A stretch of DNA of 60,000 nucleotides from Adiantum capillus-veneris (taxonomy: Eukaryota; Streptophyta; Polypodiopsida; Polypodiales; Pteridaceae). The stretch spans positions 97,789,087-97,849,086 of the forward strand of contig CM043966.1 of NCBI GenBank assembly GCA_014529385.2, read 5' to 3'. How positions within the stretch are numbered: the first letter of the stretch is position 1; each line of letters begins with the position of its first letter. Shown in pieces: positions 22,668 to 33,540 of the stretch. The notes under the pieces are model-generated. The model was not told the DNA's origin and searched no databases. It saw only the letters and a list, made by a program, of their open reading frames with translations. Position numbers and translations under genes: made by a program.

Positions 22668-23251
22668 CATGGTGTAACAAACTTGAACACCCCAAGTCTG
22701 TCGCGACACGAGAGAGAATCACTTAAAATATTTCACACTTTAAAATCACAATTCAATTTGGTCGACACGGTCCGGCGTAGTTCCGTGCCCAAAGGGATTG
22801 GCCCCAAAGACTGGCACCCCTTTCGGTATTTCTTTTATATTAATCTTTGAGCAAAGTACAACTCCCGAGGGACCTCTGCTCTCAAACTCTGCATCCAGAT
22901 GCTTTGAAGAGTGAGGCCCTTAGGGCTCTTTTATTCTTACAAGGGATGCCAAAAGCAGAGCCCCAAAATCAGTTAAACTCAAAAGCAAAAGTTCCAAAAG
23001 CAATTGTTTCCAAAAATCTGCAGTAAAAGCACTCAGCGTAATTTACGAAAATTCACTGCAAAAAGTGGGCATGTTCGTACAACTTGCCACGTCAGCACGT
23101 CAACGGAAAATCCGGGTGTTCCATATTGTTGCCACGTCAGCGTCCATATTGCCTGCCACGTCAGCATGTCAGTGCAGGATCCGGAAATCAGTACTACTGT
23201 CTGCGTGTGTGTCCGGGCAGAACTGCCATGTCATCAATTTGTGACACATGG
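22668..23251 (-). mobile_element. Solo LTR of a G2-related family (22673-23246), TSD CATGG
   Basis: The 574-bp insert reads TGTAACAAACTTG to TTTGTGACA on the plus strand, that is an antisense LTR, flanked by a perfect CATGG duplication (22668-22672 and 23247-23251). The paralogous stretch in A2 at about 58861-58880 reads ACCATGGTCTATAAG without the insert and so is an empty site. Its TGGCACCCCTTTCGGTATTTC (22812-22832) is the shared LTR motif in antisense. Confidence 0.93.
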
Positions 23252-23299
23252 TCCATAAGCTCTTGAATAGTCAAAACAACCCTCGACAGACAATGTTCA

Positions 23300-23600
23300 T
23301 GTAGCAGTGATGATAGCCCCAAGATATAGCAATCACACTAAGCCTCCAAGGTTATCGGTTCGAGAAGAGAGACTCCCTGAGAGATGTCGAGAAATTTCAA
23401 GTAATGATCTGCTAGTGTTTCCTTGGCAAGCATTTCAAGATACCCCACTTTGCCAAAAGTTGCACTCCGAAAAAAAATGTATGAAGGCATGTAACTTTGG
23501 AGGAAAAAAACGGTGGCTCCAAAGATCTTTGATTCTTCTGATTAATTCACCATGGCTTATGCCCTATAAGACAGAGCGATGAAGACAGGAGTGCGCCCGA
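23300..23600 (-). pseudogene. Gag remnant of A1
   Basis: Read on the minus strand, the segment corresponds to the gag remnant of A2 (59009-59303) and the gag of A3 near 41957-42157, around the capsid AEWGxLKMLAxET and DYNxxFLD part. It contains stops and short indels. Confidence 0.5.
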
Positions 23601-23753
23601 TGCGCAATGTAGTAAGGGTGGGAGTGACTAAAAAGTCGGGGATCGGGACACAAAGATTCTTTGATAAAATATCATGTAGGACTTGGAAGCGCCACCTTGC
23701 TCTGTCTGCTCTTTGGTAAGACCGGTGTGCTTTCAGAAAAGCTCATGCATGAA

Positions 23754-23765
23754 GCTCTAATACCA
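23754..23765 (-). promoter_or_regulatory. Primer-binding site of A1
   Basis: GCTCTAATACCA on the plus strand is the complement of TGGTATTAGAGC, one base from the initiator tRNA-Met site TGGTATCAGAGC. It lies one base inside the right LTR, which begins at 23767. Confidence 0.8.
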
Positions 23766-23766
23766 C

Positions 23767-24455
23767 TGTCACATGGACCGGCACCACATGCCAACGGAAA
23801 AGAATAGAGTGAGCAACTTGAAGCACTTCAAATGACAACTAAACAGAAAGAGATGCACAACACGAGACGGGAGTGGCGGAGTTCCACCCCAAGAGAGCAC
23901 TGGCCCCAAACCCTGGAGCCCCTTTCGAGATTTCTTTATATTGCTTCAACTCGGTACAATGCCGGTACTCCAATCTCTGCACCTTCACCCGGAAGCGTGC
24001 CAGAGAATGAGCCCTTGGCACATATTTAAAGGCTCTTAGCCTCTCAAAAGCAGTTACATAAAAAGCTTCATACTTAAAAGCATGTGGTCTCAAAAACTGG
24101 ACCTAAAAGCTGTCTAGCATAAATCACGGAAATCCGTATTAGCTTGCCACGTCATCAGTGTCAGTACAAATGCAACGCTATCAACAATTTCGCAAGAAGA
24201 GAGTGTGTGTGCGTCTGGTCCTGCATTATTTTGATGCCTTTAGGTCCCCTGGGCCCCATCAGACGGGGTCCCATAGGTTGGTGGAAACTCTTCTTTTTTA
24301 AAAATAGGCCACTCGACGAGACTTTGCAAGTTGGTAAAACTTCTTGTGCCGCTTCTACTTCTTCTGCTGCTGCTTCTTAGGGTTTAGGCCCCTCGGCCAA
24401 TATCTCTAGGTTGGCTCCGTTCTTCAATGGCTTGAGACATCAGTGATTTGTGATA
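23767..24455 (-). mobile_element. 5' LTR of A1 (antisense)
   Basis: The LTR starts TGTCACATGG on the plus strand and ends near TTTGTGATA, a mutated form of the family ending TTTGTGACA. On the minus strand it has a telo-box-like CCTAAACCCTAAG (near 24380), a TTTAAATA core-promoter-like element (near 24018) and then the shared AAGAAATCTCGAAAGGGGCTCC motif (near 23913-23934). Confidence 0.8.
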
Positions 24456-24990
24456 ACTTCCATCAGCAGGATGATAGTGATTCAAGGGGGCGGCCTACAC
24501 TCCAACCTGCCACCCACGGAGCTCATCCCCCATGAATAGTGCAATGATAGAGAGTGGTGTTGGGAGCTCATCTGCGGCCTGACACTCTGGTTCATCTGGC
24601 GGGCCCGCTGCTTTCGCATCTTCGAGGCTCGACATGTCCCATCGACAGAGACTGTCCGCGACATTTGGTTGGAGTTGATCCACACGCCAGTTTGAGAGAC
24701 TTCAAGGCAACTCCGACCGCATGCGGGAGTGCCGCGATGCTTTCTTGCGACTTTGGTGCCCAGGGCCTTTCTTCACCACATTTCAGGGTATGCCTAGATG
24801 GCATTACCAGCCACCAATGTGGTTGTTTCCCCCTCCCATTTCATGATTTAGCCCTCAATGTACATATCTTGTCTTTCCATTGGGAGAGTCTCCCCATGTT
24901 TCTGATGTAACCCTCTCTAGCAAAGGCCGGTTGTAGCCCTTTGGGCACTGTTATTAACTAATGGAAGGATCTTTTTCTAGGGGAAAAAAA
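24456..24990. other. Unassigned stretch
   Basis: No gene is recognised. The segment near 24907-24960 (ATGTAACCC...GTAGCCCTTTGGGC...ATTAACTAATGG) resembles a plant LINE 3' end, but no coding part accompanies it. Confidence 0.35.
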
Positions 24991-25685
24991 ATGCCACTGT
25001 CAGTGCCCCTGTTTGGGTATTCCTTTATAAGTATAACTCTTCTCATTAATGGAGTCGGAGAGCTCAAATCTGAGAGTGAACCGACGGTGGTGGTGTGGAA
25101 CCGAAGGTGGAGGTCCATAAGGCAACGGTAGTGGCACTTTGGACATAACAAGTAGATGTTCTCTTAAAGCCTTGAAGATACGTCCCAAGAATTGAGAAAC
25201 ATCTCCAAAGCTCCAAAGTGAAGAGGTAACAAGAGGATTATGAGAAAGCGAGCAAGGAAGACGAGTAGATCTGAGAATTTTGTTGAGGGATAGAAGGGTA
25301 ACATGAGGATTAAGAGAACCTAAGTGATTGTGCAAAGCCTCCAAATCAATCCGATCATCCGTCTATTTCTGCTTTTGTTGCTCGGCCAGACACCTCAATT
25401 GTCAAACCATGTACTGAGCATGGGTCTCCTTTGGATGCTTTGGGTGGAAGGACTGTGTGAATTTTTGCGTTGTCCATTCTGGTGATCTCCATGTTCTCGG
25501 TCCATGTTGTTAAGAATTATTTCGGTTTGCAAAGGGCAAGGAAGCAATTGAAGCTCTGATACTGCTATTATCACTTGCGGCGAGTAATCTGATGGAATAC
25601 ACAAAGGAAACCACAATCTGCAAAACTTTGGAACACTTCATCACTTCAAACAACTTGAACTGAACTGAATTGAAACAAAGAGTGA

Positions 25686-25718
<33 letters not shown>

Positions 25719-26342
25719 TGGACCAGGATGCCCCTTTGCACAGTTGGTGGCCCTAAACAGCCACTGTCAATGCCCCCATTTGGGTATTTCTTTATTAGTT
25801 TGACTCTTCTCATTCATGAGTCGGAGGACTGAAATCCGAGAGTTGGTGCTCATGCAATCACGCGGCGTCAATCCTCGTAAACTGGTGCAAGTGACCCAAA
25901 AGTGCTTTCAAAGTCTGGAAACGAATCGGCTCACACCAAGCCCTTCACATGCTTTGTAAAGACCACCTCTAGTGAGCTCCTACTTCTTGGTTCTCGGTCT
26001 CTCAGCCCTCCTAACACATACATTTTATCAACTCTCTTAGACTGTGACATTAGAATAGCCAGAGAAATGTCTATTATCCTCTCTGTCTAAACCAAATGAA
26101 GGGACTACCATATCCTCAGGAGCCTTGTCAGGCTATGGGGAAAAAGGGTGGTAAAACTGTTGAAGGTGGAAACGCCTCGAGGAGGACCCTAGGCAATGGG
26201 GTCCCTACGTTTATATACCTAGAGTAATCCAAGGAGCCTCTATCTCCCTCTGTTGTTTTCTTTCTTTCCCTCCTTCTGGCTCTCTCTCCCTTTGATCTCC
26301 TAGTGTCTATAGACCCCACGGAGTCCCCCACAATCTCTGACA
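24991..26342 (-). mobile_element. Antisense LTR element C, truncated
   Basis: A fragment at 24991-25077 and an LTR at about 25565-26342 share GCCACTGTCARTGCCCC, TTTGGGTATTYCTTTAT and GAGTCGGAG. Between them a primer-binding-like GCTCTGATACTG (25553-25564) sits against the right LTR. The intervening 25078-25552 would be the start of the internal region. It has an antisense ATG-led frame (25395-25510) and another (25000-25344), neither recognised. The right LTR ends CTCTGACA at 26342 and has an antisense TATATAAA-like box near 26205-26216 and a GA microsatellite at 25684-25713. Confidence 0.6.
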
Positions 26343-27567
26343 TGTGCAGCTGGAGTGAACCATAAATACATGCCTAAACAGGTTTCATATTTCTTGACAT
26401 GTGGTCTCTTGGATGGGCTTGGAGACTCTGATGGATGGGATCAGGGTGCCACATACGCAGGCACCCCGAGATTTATCAAAATCCATGATAGTGTTGGTCC
26501 CTGAAAGCATGATGCTGATATGTAAACAAGCAATGGCATCTTTGTTGGGGTTGGATCATGCAAAGCCACAGCCTACATTTACTAAAGTCGCTTGTAGTAG
26601 GGGATTTGTACTAAGGTCCAAGACACACTTTCATGGTTCACTTTATGGTACAGTCTGACTGGAACAAATTTTGAGAACATAAAAAGACAAACATCCAATT
26701 TTTCAATAGCTAGGATGCTGAAAAAAAAACAAAGAAAACTAAAGTTACCTTGCCCTTGTGTGCATCTATTGTCTGTAAGGGAATCTGCATTTGCAAAGCC
26801 ACAACTAATCAATCAGAATTCTAGAATTCTTCAAAACAGACTGCAATCCAATTCACATTCACAAGAATATGAACACTGTAACAGAAGCAACTACAGCAGA
26901 CTTCCTTTTTGTTACAGAAGCAACTACAGCAGACTTCCTTTTTTGTTACGTAAATAAGAAAGATGAGGTTTTGATTGCTAAAGTAATGTTGAAACTCACA
27001 GAAGGTTTTACACTAACTGCAAGATTAGAATTGCTTATAAAATGTTCACAACAAACCAGACAAAAGAAGATAAGTTCTAGAGAAGAAGTGGCATGCCTTA
27101 CAAGGATGAGAACGGACTTAAAGCAAACATGACGACGGTATGGGCTCTCACTCAGCAGAATTAAAGCCAATGCAAACATGCACATTGCAGTGGAGAAATG
27201 AGGAAGACGCCATGCAAGTAATGACTTGTTACCAGCTGAAAGCAACAAAAACTCTTGTAATCCATGTGTAAGTCAAACTTGTTCAACTCTTCATTTAAAA
27301 ACTGTTGAAAATCTTAACATCATCGATCTGTCCGTTGATGTGAATACCAGATACAGGGGGCAATGATATATTCTTTTTCCAAAAAATAAGCCTACAATCA
27401 ACCTATATAAGAATAGATATTCCCCAAAACATGATGAATAGCGTAACGAACATATAAACAGGTATTTCTGAAACAGACGTCTGTGTGTCTCTACATATAT
27501 GACCTAAAATCAAGGTCGTGCAATCACATGGGCATGCATCAGGACAGCTGGAACATCAAAAAGATAC
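26343..27567. other. Stretch downstream of WDR12 without a recognised gene
   Basis: This is the 3' side of the WDR12 gene. No exon for the final WD blade could be assigned. On the minus strand, candidate continuations just past the last donor (27488-27567) and near 27300-27397 are open for about 35 codons each but do not show the DWW block expected there. A 33-bp sequence (TTACAGAAGCAACTACAGCA on) is duplicated in tandem at about 26880-26947. Confidence 0.4.
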
Positions 27568-29225
27568 CTTGCTTCGTAGGTCCCATAGCTTGACTGAACC
27601 ATCATGAGAAGCTGATAAAATATGGCGCCTTGAGTGTCGATGCCTTAAAAATTAAGTAACAGCTGTAGTAACCATCCTTAAAAGGTCCAAACAGCAAATA
27701 ACAGTTCAGCAGAACCTTACCATTTACAAGCAGTAATCCATGCCTTGTGAGATGATAGCTGAAAAATAGGTGTATTAGTGCCTGAAACAAAATGTTGAAG
27801 GTTAGTTTACATATCTCTTTTAAAAAAATAAGATCTCAGTGCTTGGAGAGTTACCTGGCATACGAGGATCCCAAATCCTTAAAATTGGGTCAGCTCCACC
27901 TGCTGCAAACAGTGCCATATTATCTCCTCCCACGCTAAGGCAATGCAATGCTTTGGGACCTATCTGCCAGCATCCACACAGTAAAAGATGATTTTCAACA
28001 CAATGCCCATAAACAGCAATAGACTTATTTACCAGTGTTTCTGTATTGATATTAGTCTCAACATCCCAACTTCTGATTGACTGATCCCACGAAGCAGACA
28101 CAATTGAATCTCGCTGACCCCAACTGACTGCTGAAACACACTGTGTGTGACCCTCTAAGGTAATACTTGTACCAACCTGCTCTCACGCACAAGAGTTTGT
28201 AAGACAATCAAGAGACTGAAAAAAACAAACAAATCATAGTGCATAACAGCTAGTAAATACACCTCTAGCTCTTGAGCCTCAGCAGAAGCATCCAGTTTCC
28301 TCTTTTTACTACGAACAGTGAGACTCTCTCCATTTTCATCTTCTGAAATATTCCACAGCTTTATCGAGCAATCCCAAGAACCTGAACAGACCTGCAAAAC
28401 AAACTTTTGGCTTAGTTGCCATACATTGCAGCCCAAGACATTCCAATTTTGATGCAAACGTTAGAGGCTCTCACTTCACTGTTGGCTTGCAAAATGAGCA
28501 GGAAATCATGTCAGCTGAAAACTTTTTTTAAAGAGATGGTGTCTAGCATCCCAAAGCAAACTATAATGCTGCCTCATCAAAAAGCCAAAGATGTGACGTC
28601 TTATACCAAAGAACTTACAGCAGTGCCGGAACCGTTTGAAGCAACACACTGAACCGCAGAAGTATGACCCTTCAAAACTTTCACAGGCCGCTCAAGAGTC
28701 ACTGCAGTATTCACAGCCTCCTGAGAGCTAGTGAGAGATAACTGCAAAGGAGCAAACAGAGCCATGACTAAATAAAGAACAAGGAGTAAACAATGACTTA
28801 TGTATTTAGAATATAACATGTCCTGCAAACTCTAGAACAAGATAAGTAAATCATCTACTGACCTCCCACCTACGAACTGTATGATCCTTCGAGCCAGAAA
28901 TTAATACCCACATCTCATCCCCTAATGAAGTCGGAAAAAAAATTAGTAGACTACATAAAGCGTAAATGATCTGTTTTTTACCTGGGTTCCTCAATAAAAG
29001 GTTGATACCTGTTGGTCTAGAAGCTTCAAGGGAGCTTATTGCATCACCATGGCCCTCCAGGGATTGCACAACTGATCCATCAGCACCCCAAATCCTTAAA
29101 AAATTGTCCACAGAGTCGAGGTGTGAGAAAGTTTTCATTCCACACAACAATTCAACAAGAATTACAAAGAGCTCAGTAAAGGAATTAACCTTATAGAAGT
29201 ATCATAAGATCCTGTTGCGATGTAC
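27568..29225 (-). CDS. WDR12: Ribosome biogenesis protein WDR12 (YTM1), nine internal exons
   Basis: WDR12 works with PES1 and BOP1 in nucleolar maturation of the 60S subunit. Nine minus-strand exons with GT-AG borders and matching phases are 29225-29190, 29094-29009, 28921-28863, 28741-28619, 28391-28263, 28176-28033, 27963-27855, 27781-27721 and 27643-27568. Together they give 274 uninterrupted codons covering six WD40 blades: YIATGSYDTSIRIWG, SGSKDHTVRRWE, CSGSWDCSIKLWN, SASWDQSIRSWDVET, AAGGADPILRIWDPR and SASHDGSVKLWDLR. The lysine-rich RSKKRKLDASAE insert and GHTQCVSAV match plant WDR12. Missing are the N-terminal NLE domain, of about 110 residues, and the C-terminal end. The first exon has a good acceptor (TTTTGCAG), so upstream exons may lie across a long transposon-filled intron. 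A gene fragment is the alternative. No stop or frameshift is seen. Confidence 0.9.
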
Positions 29226-29867
29226 CTGCAAAAGAAGCTTCGCGATCTTCACGATATAGTTCACATGCTTGAAGCATCTTATAGAACTCAATGAACCAAA
29301 ACATCTATACAACGTACAAATAAAAGAAACAAAAAAATCCACAAACACTTAAATAGCAAAGGCTTTTCCAGCAAAAAAAAACCTGTATTGGTCACCCACG
29401 GAGAGAGAAAAAAATCATAGGCTGAAAACGTACCAATCAACAATTACAGCTCTGACAATTTCATACAGGTGAAAGCACTTGAAGTATGTTTACTCAATGC
29501 ATAAGCGAAAAATCTTAAAACTAGACAATTTGAAGAACAGTGGAATCCTTAGATGTCTTAATCCTCTAAAATCTAAACAAAAGCTACCTGATCTCATTAG
29601 GCTAATGTAACTAGCTAGCTCGAAGCAGAGATCACTAATCAATTGAAAATGTAAATTGATTCCAAAACCAACCTTGTCATTTCAAGGTGATGATGGAGAT
29701 AATTGCACCCGCCGGTACCAAAAAAAAGGATTAAAAATGTCTTCCATGCATGCATATAAAAGATTTAGGAATTAAAAACAAGAGCTCATAAGTAAATAAG
29801 AGGGTTAATCCCAGTTACTCATTCATTGATAAACAATTACCCTCCATCAGGGTTGTCCTCGTACGGC
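29226..29867. other. AT-rich sequence upstream of the first visible WDR12 exon
   Basis: No exon for the NLE domain or the linker before the first WD blade is seen on the minus strand. The composition and lack of open frames fit intron. Confidence 0.5.
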
Positions 29868-30365
29868 GTACTAAACGATCCGTACGTACCGTACCGTACC
29901 GTACGACTCGTACGTTCCATACATGACTGGTCTTTTTTTTTTTTTTTTTTTTTTTTTGGGTGCGTTGCTTTGTGGGGTGGGATCGACTGCATGTGACCAA
30001 GAGCCCAATGGTTGCATTGGCTCAAGCAACCATGACCAATGTGTGACGAGGCTCGGGTAGCGGATCTACTATGGTCGCCAGCACTTGGAGATCATGATTC
30101 TTCTTTTTTCGGACATTGCGTTTCCAATGTCCATGGATAGATCTTTTATGTTCTAACTTGTAAGACTTAAGTTGCAAGTAGTTAGTACTAAGTACTAAGG
30201 TCTATGTCATGACTCATATGATCTATCATGTTCTAACTTGTTTAGTCTCTCTTGTAGTGTGTAAGACAATTTTTATTTTTTTTTGCATCGTACGTTACGT
30301 CAACGTACGTCTAATTTTTTTTAGTTCGATTAGTACCGCACGTCTTCGTACGTGGCCGTACGTGT
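29868..30365. repeat. Two GTAC/CGTACG-rich patches around a possible antisense SINE
   Basis: CGTACG, GTACC and GTACGT words are dense at 29868-29928 and again at 30285-30362, like the termini of the MITE at 59611. The outer borders do not give a clear inverted repeat. Between them a T run (about 29935-29957) is followed by TGGGTGCGTTGC and a tRNA-like box, CAGTCGATCCC on the minus strand near 29980, which could be a reverse-oriented SINE with its A-tail. Both readings are tentative. Confidence 0.4.
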
Positions 30366-30719
30366 CAATTTTGACCTCCATAACAATGTTATAACACGAG
30401 TGATCAATTTAAAAACGATCAATCTTCTATTGTTGTGCAACCAAGAAGATGGAGTACTTCTATACCTCAGAGATAGTGTGGATTTTCTTCTTGCACACGT
30501 GCTAGACAGTAGTTGTTCTTGTTATTTATGTTTCTTAGTGTGATACTTAAAACATCTTCCTTCTCGATTCGTTCTTCAAGAATTAACCAACCTCCTACTA
30601 TTCCTTGAGCAGATTTTTCATCACGTGTCAACTTAGGGATTTTCAGAGTTTTAGCCTTTCCTTTGTTATCACTGTTAGGTGAAGAGTTCTATGGTTTAGG
30701 TGTAGAGGAAGATTGAGAA
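30366..30719. other. Unassigned stretch
   Basis: No gene, RNA or terminus is recognised. Confidence 0.4.
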
Positions 30720-31240
30720 GAAGAAGAATTACCGTTGGTCCTACCATTGCTCTTACCATTGTTCTTACCATTTTGTTGGTTATGAGGGTTTTTTGGAGTC
30801 TTTGAAGGTGACTTGTTCTCTTTAGCCTTACCTTTGTTGTGTTTCATTTCTCGCTCAAGAGCTAACATGACGGGGGCATTGTAGTCAGTAGGGTCTAAGA
30901 GTCAAGACTTCTACGCGTCCAAACCAAAGAGGAAAGCCTCCGTGCAATCCTCATCCGAATTATGCAATTGCACACCAAAATACAGTTAGAAAAAGACATA
31001 ACGGGAGTCCCATTTTTCTTGAGGCCTCTCCAATTCTCTTTCAACCAATCAAGGTACTACAATGGCATAAAACGAGCCTTGAGCTTGTCTTGAAAGTCGA
31101 CCAAAATGTAAGATAGTGGTTCGCCATCCCGCGGCATGCTCCAGATGGTCGGCCAATTGTGCCTCTTGTTAGTCTTGATACCAATTAATGGCATCATGAA
31201 ACAAAGAAGCGGAGTGGATCTCCCGACTACACGGACCGCC
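30720..31240 (-). pseudogene. Gag-like remnant (antisense)
   Basis: The minus strand has pieces resembling a retrotransposon capsid: GEPLSYILVDFQDKLKARFM, then WLKENWRGLKKNGTPVMSF, followed by basic low-complexity sequence. Stops and frame changes are frequent. It lies outside the 3' end of element E and probably belongs to a different element. Confidence 0.4.
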
Positions 31241-31420
31241 TACAAACATGCGTCGCGGACGAACCCTCCCCAACCATAGCCACCATCCAACAGCTCTCCC
31301 GTGCTCGGGCCAACGTCCGAGGACATAGGCGTGCACCTGTACGACCGAGCATCTCACACCTCCCGGCCTCACCTCCTCAAGCTGACCTTCACACACTCCT
31401 CAGGCACTAACCACTGGGAA

Positions 31421-31576
31421 TCTGTTAGTGGGGGTCGATAACTACAAATGAGGCCTTGCCCTCCCTTTTCTAATAATGGTCAGCCTCACTGGCTGTGTTC
31501 ACACTACGTCCATCCGGACACTGGACGCCCGATCCCCTCTCCTGTAAGGAGGACATAACATACTTCCCCCCTTAAG
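31421..31576 (-). mobile_element. 3' LTR end and polypurine tract of element E
   Basis: On the minus strand the purine tract AAGGGGGGAAG (about 31564-31574) is followed by TGTTATGTCCTCC, a normal LTR start, at about 31560. How far the LTR runs to the left is unclear. A second TGTTAG at about 31421 on the plus strand may mark a border. Confidence 0.5.
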
Positions 31577-31980
31577 AACCATTGATGTCCTCATCAATGA
31601 AGTTGGGATACTGAGCTTTCAAAGCTCTAACTGATTCCCAAGTAGCAAACCTTTCAGATTGACCCTTCCATTTAATTAAGTACTCGTCATAAGCCTTTTG
31701 GCGCGAATGAGGGGTACGATGATCTAAAACTGCCTCTGGTTCTCGAGGAATATACTCAATTTGGATATCTTGCCATACATTTTCCTCGATATGCACAACA
31801 ATGTCAGCCTGGCCTAGTTTTTCTTCAAGGTGGCTGACATGAAATATTGGATGTACGCTAACATCCGAAGGAAGAGCCAGTTTGTAGGCAACTTGGCCAA
31901 TTTTTCACACAGACCACAATATCTAGCTGAAAGCTTATAATGCTTTCCCATTCGCATAGTCTAGGAATCCTTAGGTATCC
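31572..31980 (-). pseudogene. Element E chromodomain and integrase tail
   Basis: The 31572-31796 frame carries a chromodomain with EYIPREPEAVLDHRT, a KAYDEYLIKWKG core and FATWESVRAL, all hallmark aromatic positions present. Upstream to 31980 the integrase tail (HVSHLEEKLGQADIVVH-like on the minus strand) is interrupted. Confidence 0.8.
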
Positions 31981-31981
31981 T

Positions 31982-32880
31982 CTAATAGACCCATTGTCCC
32001 ACATCTAGAGTCCCTGGAGATCTCTTTTGATTAGCATAAGTGGTGACTCGATCACGAGCCGTTCTTATACTATCCTTAGCCAGTTCGAGCATTTCTTGCA
32101 TGTCATACAAGAAATCACGAGCTTGGGGTTCCTTGACTTTCTCTAAGCCAATGGCAATCGAGGATTTAGGATCAAACCCATACATCAGCATGAATGGGCT
32201 AAATCCAGTAGCAGAATGCTTGCTACTATTGTAGGCAAACTCTAAATGTGGAAGATACCTTTCCCAATCAGACTGTCGATGAGAGACATAAGCCCTCAAC
32301 ATGTCCTCTAATGTCTGATTCATCCTCTCAGTTTGTCCATTGGTCAGAAGACGACATACTCAACTTCATCTGAAGATGAGCAAACACATCTCGCCAAAAT
32401 CGCTAACGATATCCTCTCACAGATCGTACAACTTGTAAAGCTCATCAGTAAATAAAACTGCCAACTCATGGCTTTTTACTGTCGATTTCGTTGAAATAAA
32501 TTTCCCTTTTTTTGTAAGTCTATCGACCACTACCCAAATGGCGTCATTGCCTCAACTAGTATTTGGCAAACCATGGAAATACTTTGCCACTTGGCATCTA
32601 GGATTTCCAATGGATGTAGCAGGCCAGCTTTCCTAAAGCGCTCTGTCTTTTTGACCTGACACTGAGCGCATCTCTTCACATAGCTCTCTATGTAAGAGCG
32701 CATTCTTGGCCAATAGCCAAAGTTCTGTAAATGCTTGGGTGCCCAACGCTAGGAACATCATGGCATTCGAACAAAATCCTTCGTCGAACCTCATCGATTT
32801 TCGGCACACAGACCTTTCCATTTCTGAACAATAGTCTACCTCTAATGGAAGATTGTCGTTGTCTCGTCTCTCCAGCACGA
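31982..32880 (-). pseudogene. Element E integrase
   Basis: The C-terminal core part 31982-32323 reads MNQTLEDMLRAYVSHRQSDW and LEFAYNSSKHSATGFSPF, directly after the catalytic Glu position. The zinc-binding region lies around 32640-32760 (DVPSVGHPSIYRT then CxxC remains near 32660). Between about 32340 and 32630 the core is frame-broken. Confidence 0.75.
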
Positions 32881-33540
32881 CTCACTTGGGTCTCCGGACC
32901 AACCAAGCCTGTACACAAGTCATGCCCCGCTTCGACCTCGTTCCATATCTTGCCAAAATAGCTATCGGTACGACATAGCCCTTGGATAGAGAGATAGAAA
33001 TCCGTCGAGATTTCAGCCATAGACAAGGCATTAACTTTAGGAATCCTGCTGACTGTATCAGCAACTCGATTGCTGGATCCTTTTCTATAACGGATCTCAA
33101 AGTCAAACTCTGGCATAAGTTCAACCCATCTAGCCTTCGAGCCTCTGAGATCACCCTGATCACAGATGTAGCGCAAGGAGTGATGATCTGTCCATCCAAC
33201 AAACGTAGAGCCATACAGGTAGTGCCGCCATTTTCTCAAGGCGTGGACTACTGCGTAAAGCTCCTTTTCATACCTTGGATAACGCATCTCAGCGTCAGAA
33301 AGTTTCTTACTTTCAAACGGAGTTGAACATCCATCCTAGTATAACGCCGCACCAATGGCATAATCACTAGCATCCGTTTCAACCACAAACGGTTTTCTAG
33401 GATCCACAATGTGCAATATTGGCGCGGTAGTCACAAGTGCTTTAGTGTCCGAAAGCTCTCGTCGAGACGCTCATCCCAGACCACAAGGGGGTTACCCTTA
33501 CGGTGAGGACTCGAAGTCTTCGCTCCTTTCACCCCTCCTT
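32881..33540 (-). pseudogene. Element E RNase H
   Basis: The frame shows YEKELYAVVHALRKWRHYLY, WTDHHSLRYI and SNRVADTVSRIPKV, the conserved RNase H core with a substituted DALSR motif (DTVSR). The first catalytic Asp region lies near 33390 in a broken frame. Confidence 0.8.

Larger units (their letters stand above)
21764..24455 (-). mobile_element. Short antisense LTR element A1 (LARD-like), with a nested solo LTR
   Basis: Two related LTRs in minus orientation (21764-22404, truncated, and 23767-24455) enclose an internal region of only about 0.8 kb after removing the solo LTR at 22673-23246. A primer-binding site next to the right LTR gives the orientation. The internal region is colinear with that of A2 (58590-59460) and holds only a gag remnant, so it resembles a large retrotransposon derivative depending on enzymes from elsewhere. 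The left LTR has lost its outer end, and the polypurine tract appears deleted. Confidence 0.75.

Noticed and set aside
29933-30110. Antisense SINE with tRNA-like boxes
   Set aside because: Only one box resembles the consensus and no target duplication was found, so it is mentioned as possible but not listed as a separate element.
31169-31396. Minus-strand open frame rich in Gly and Arg
   Set aside because: GC-rich composition, no motif, and it overlaps the possible LTR end of element E.
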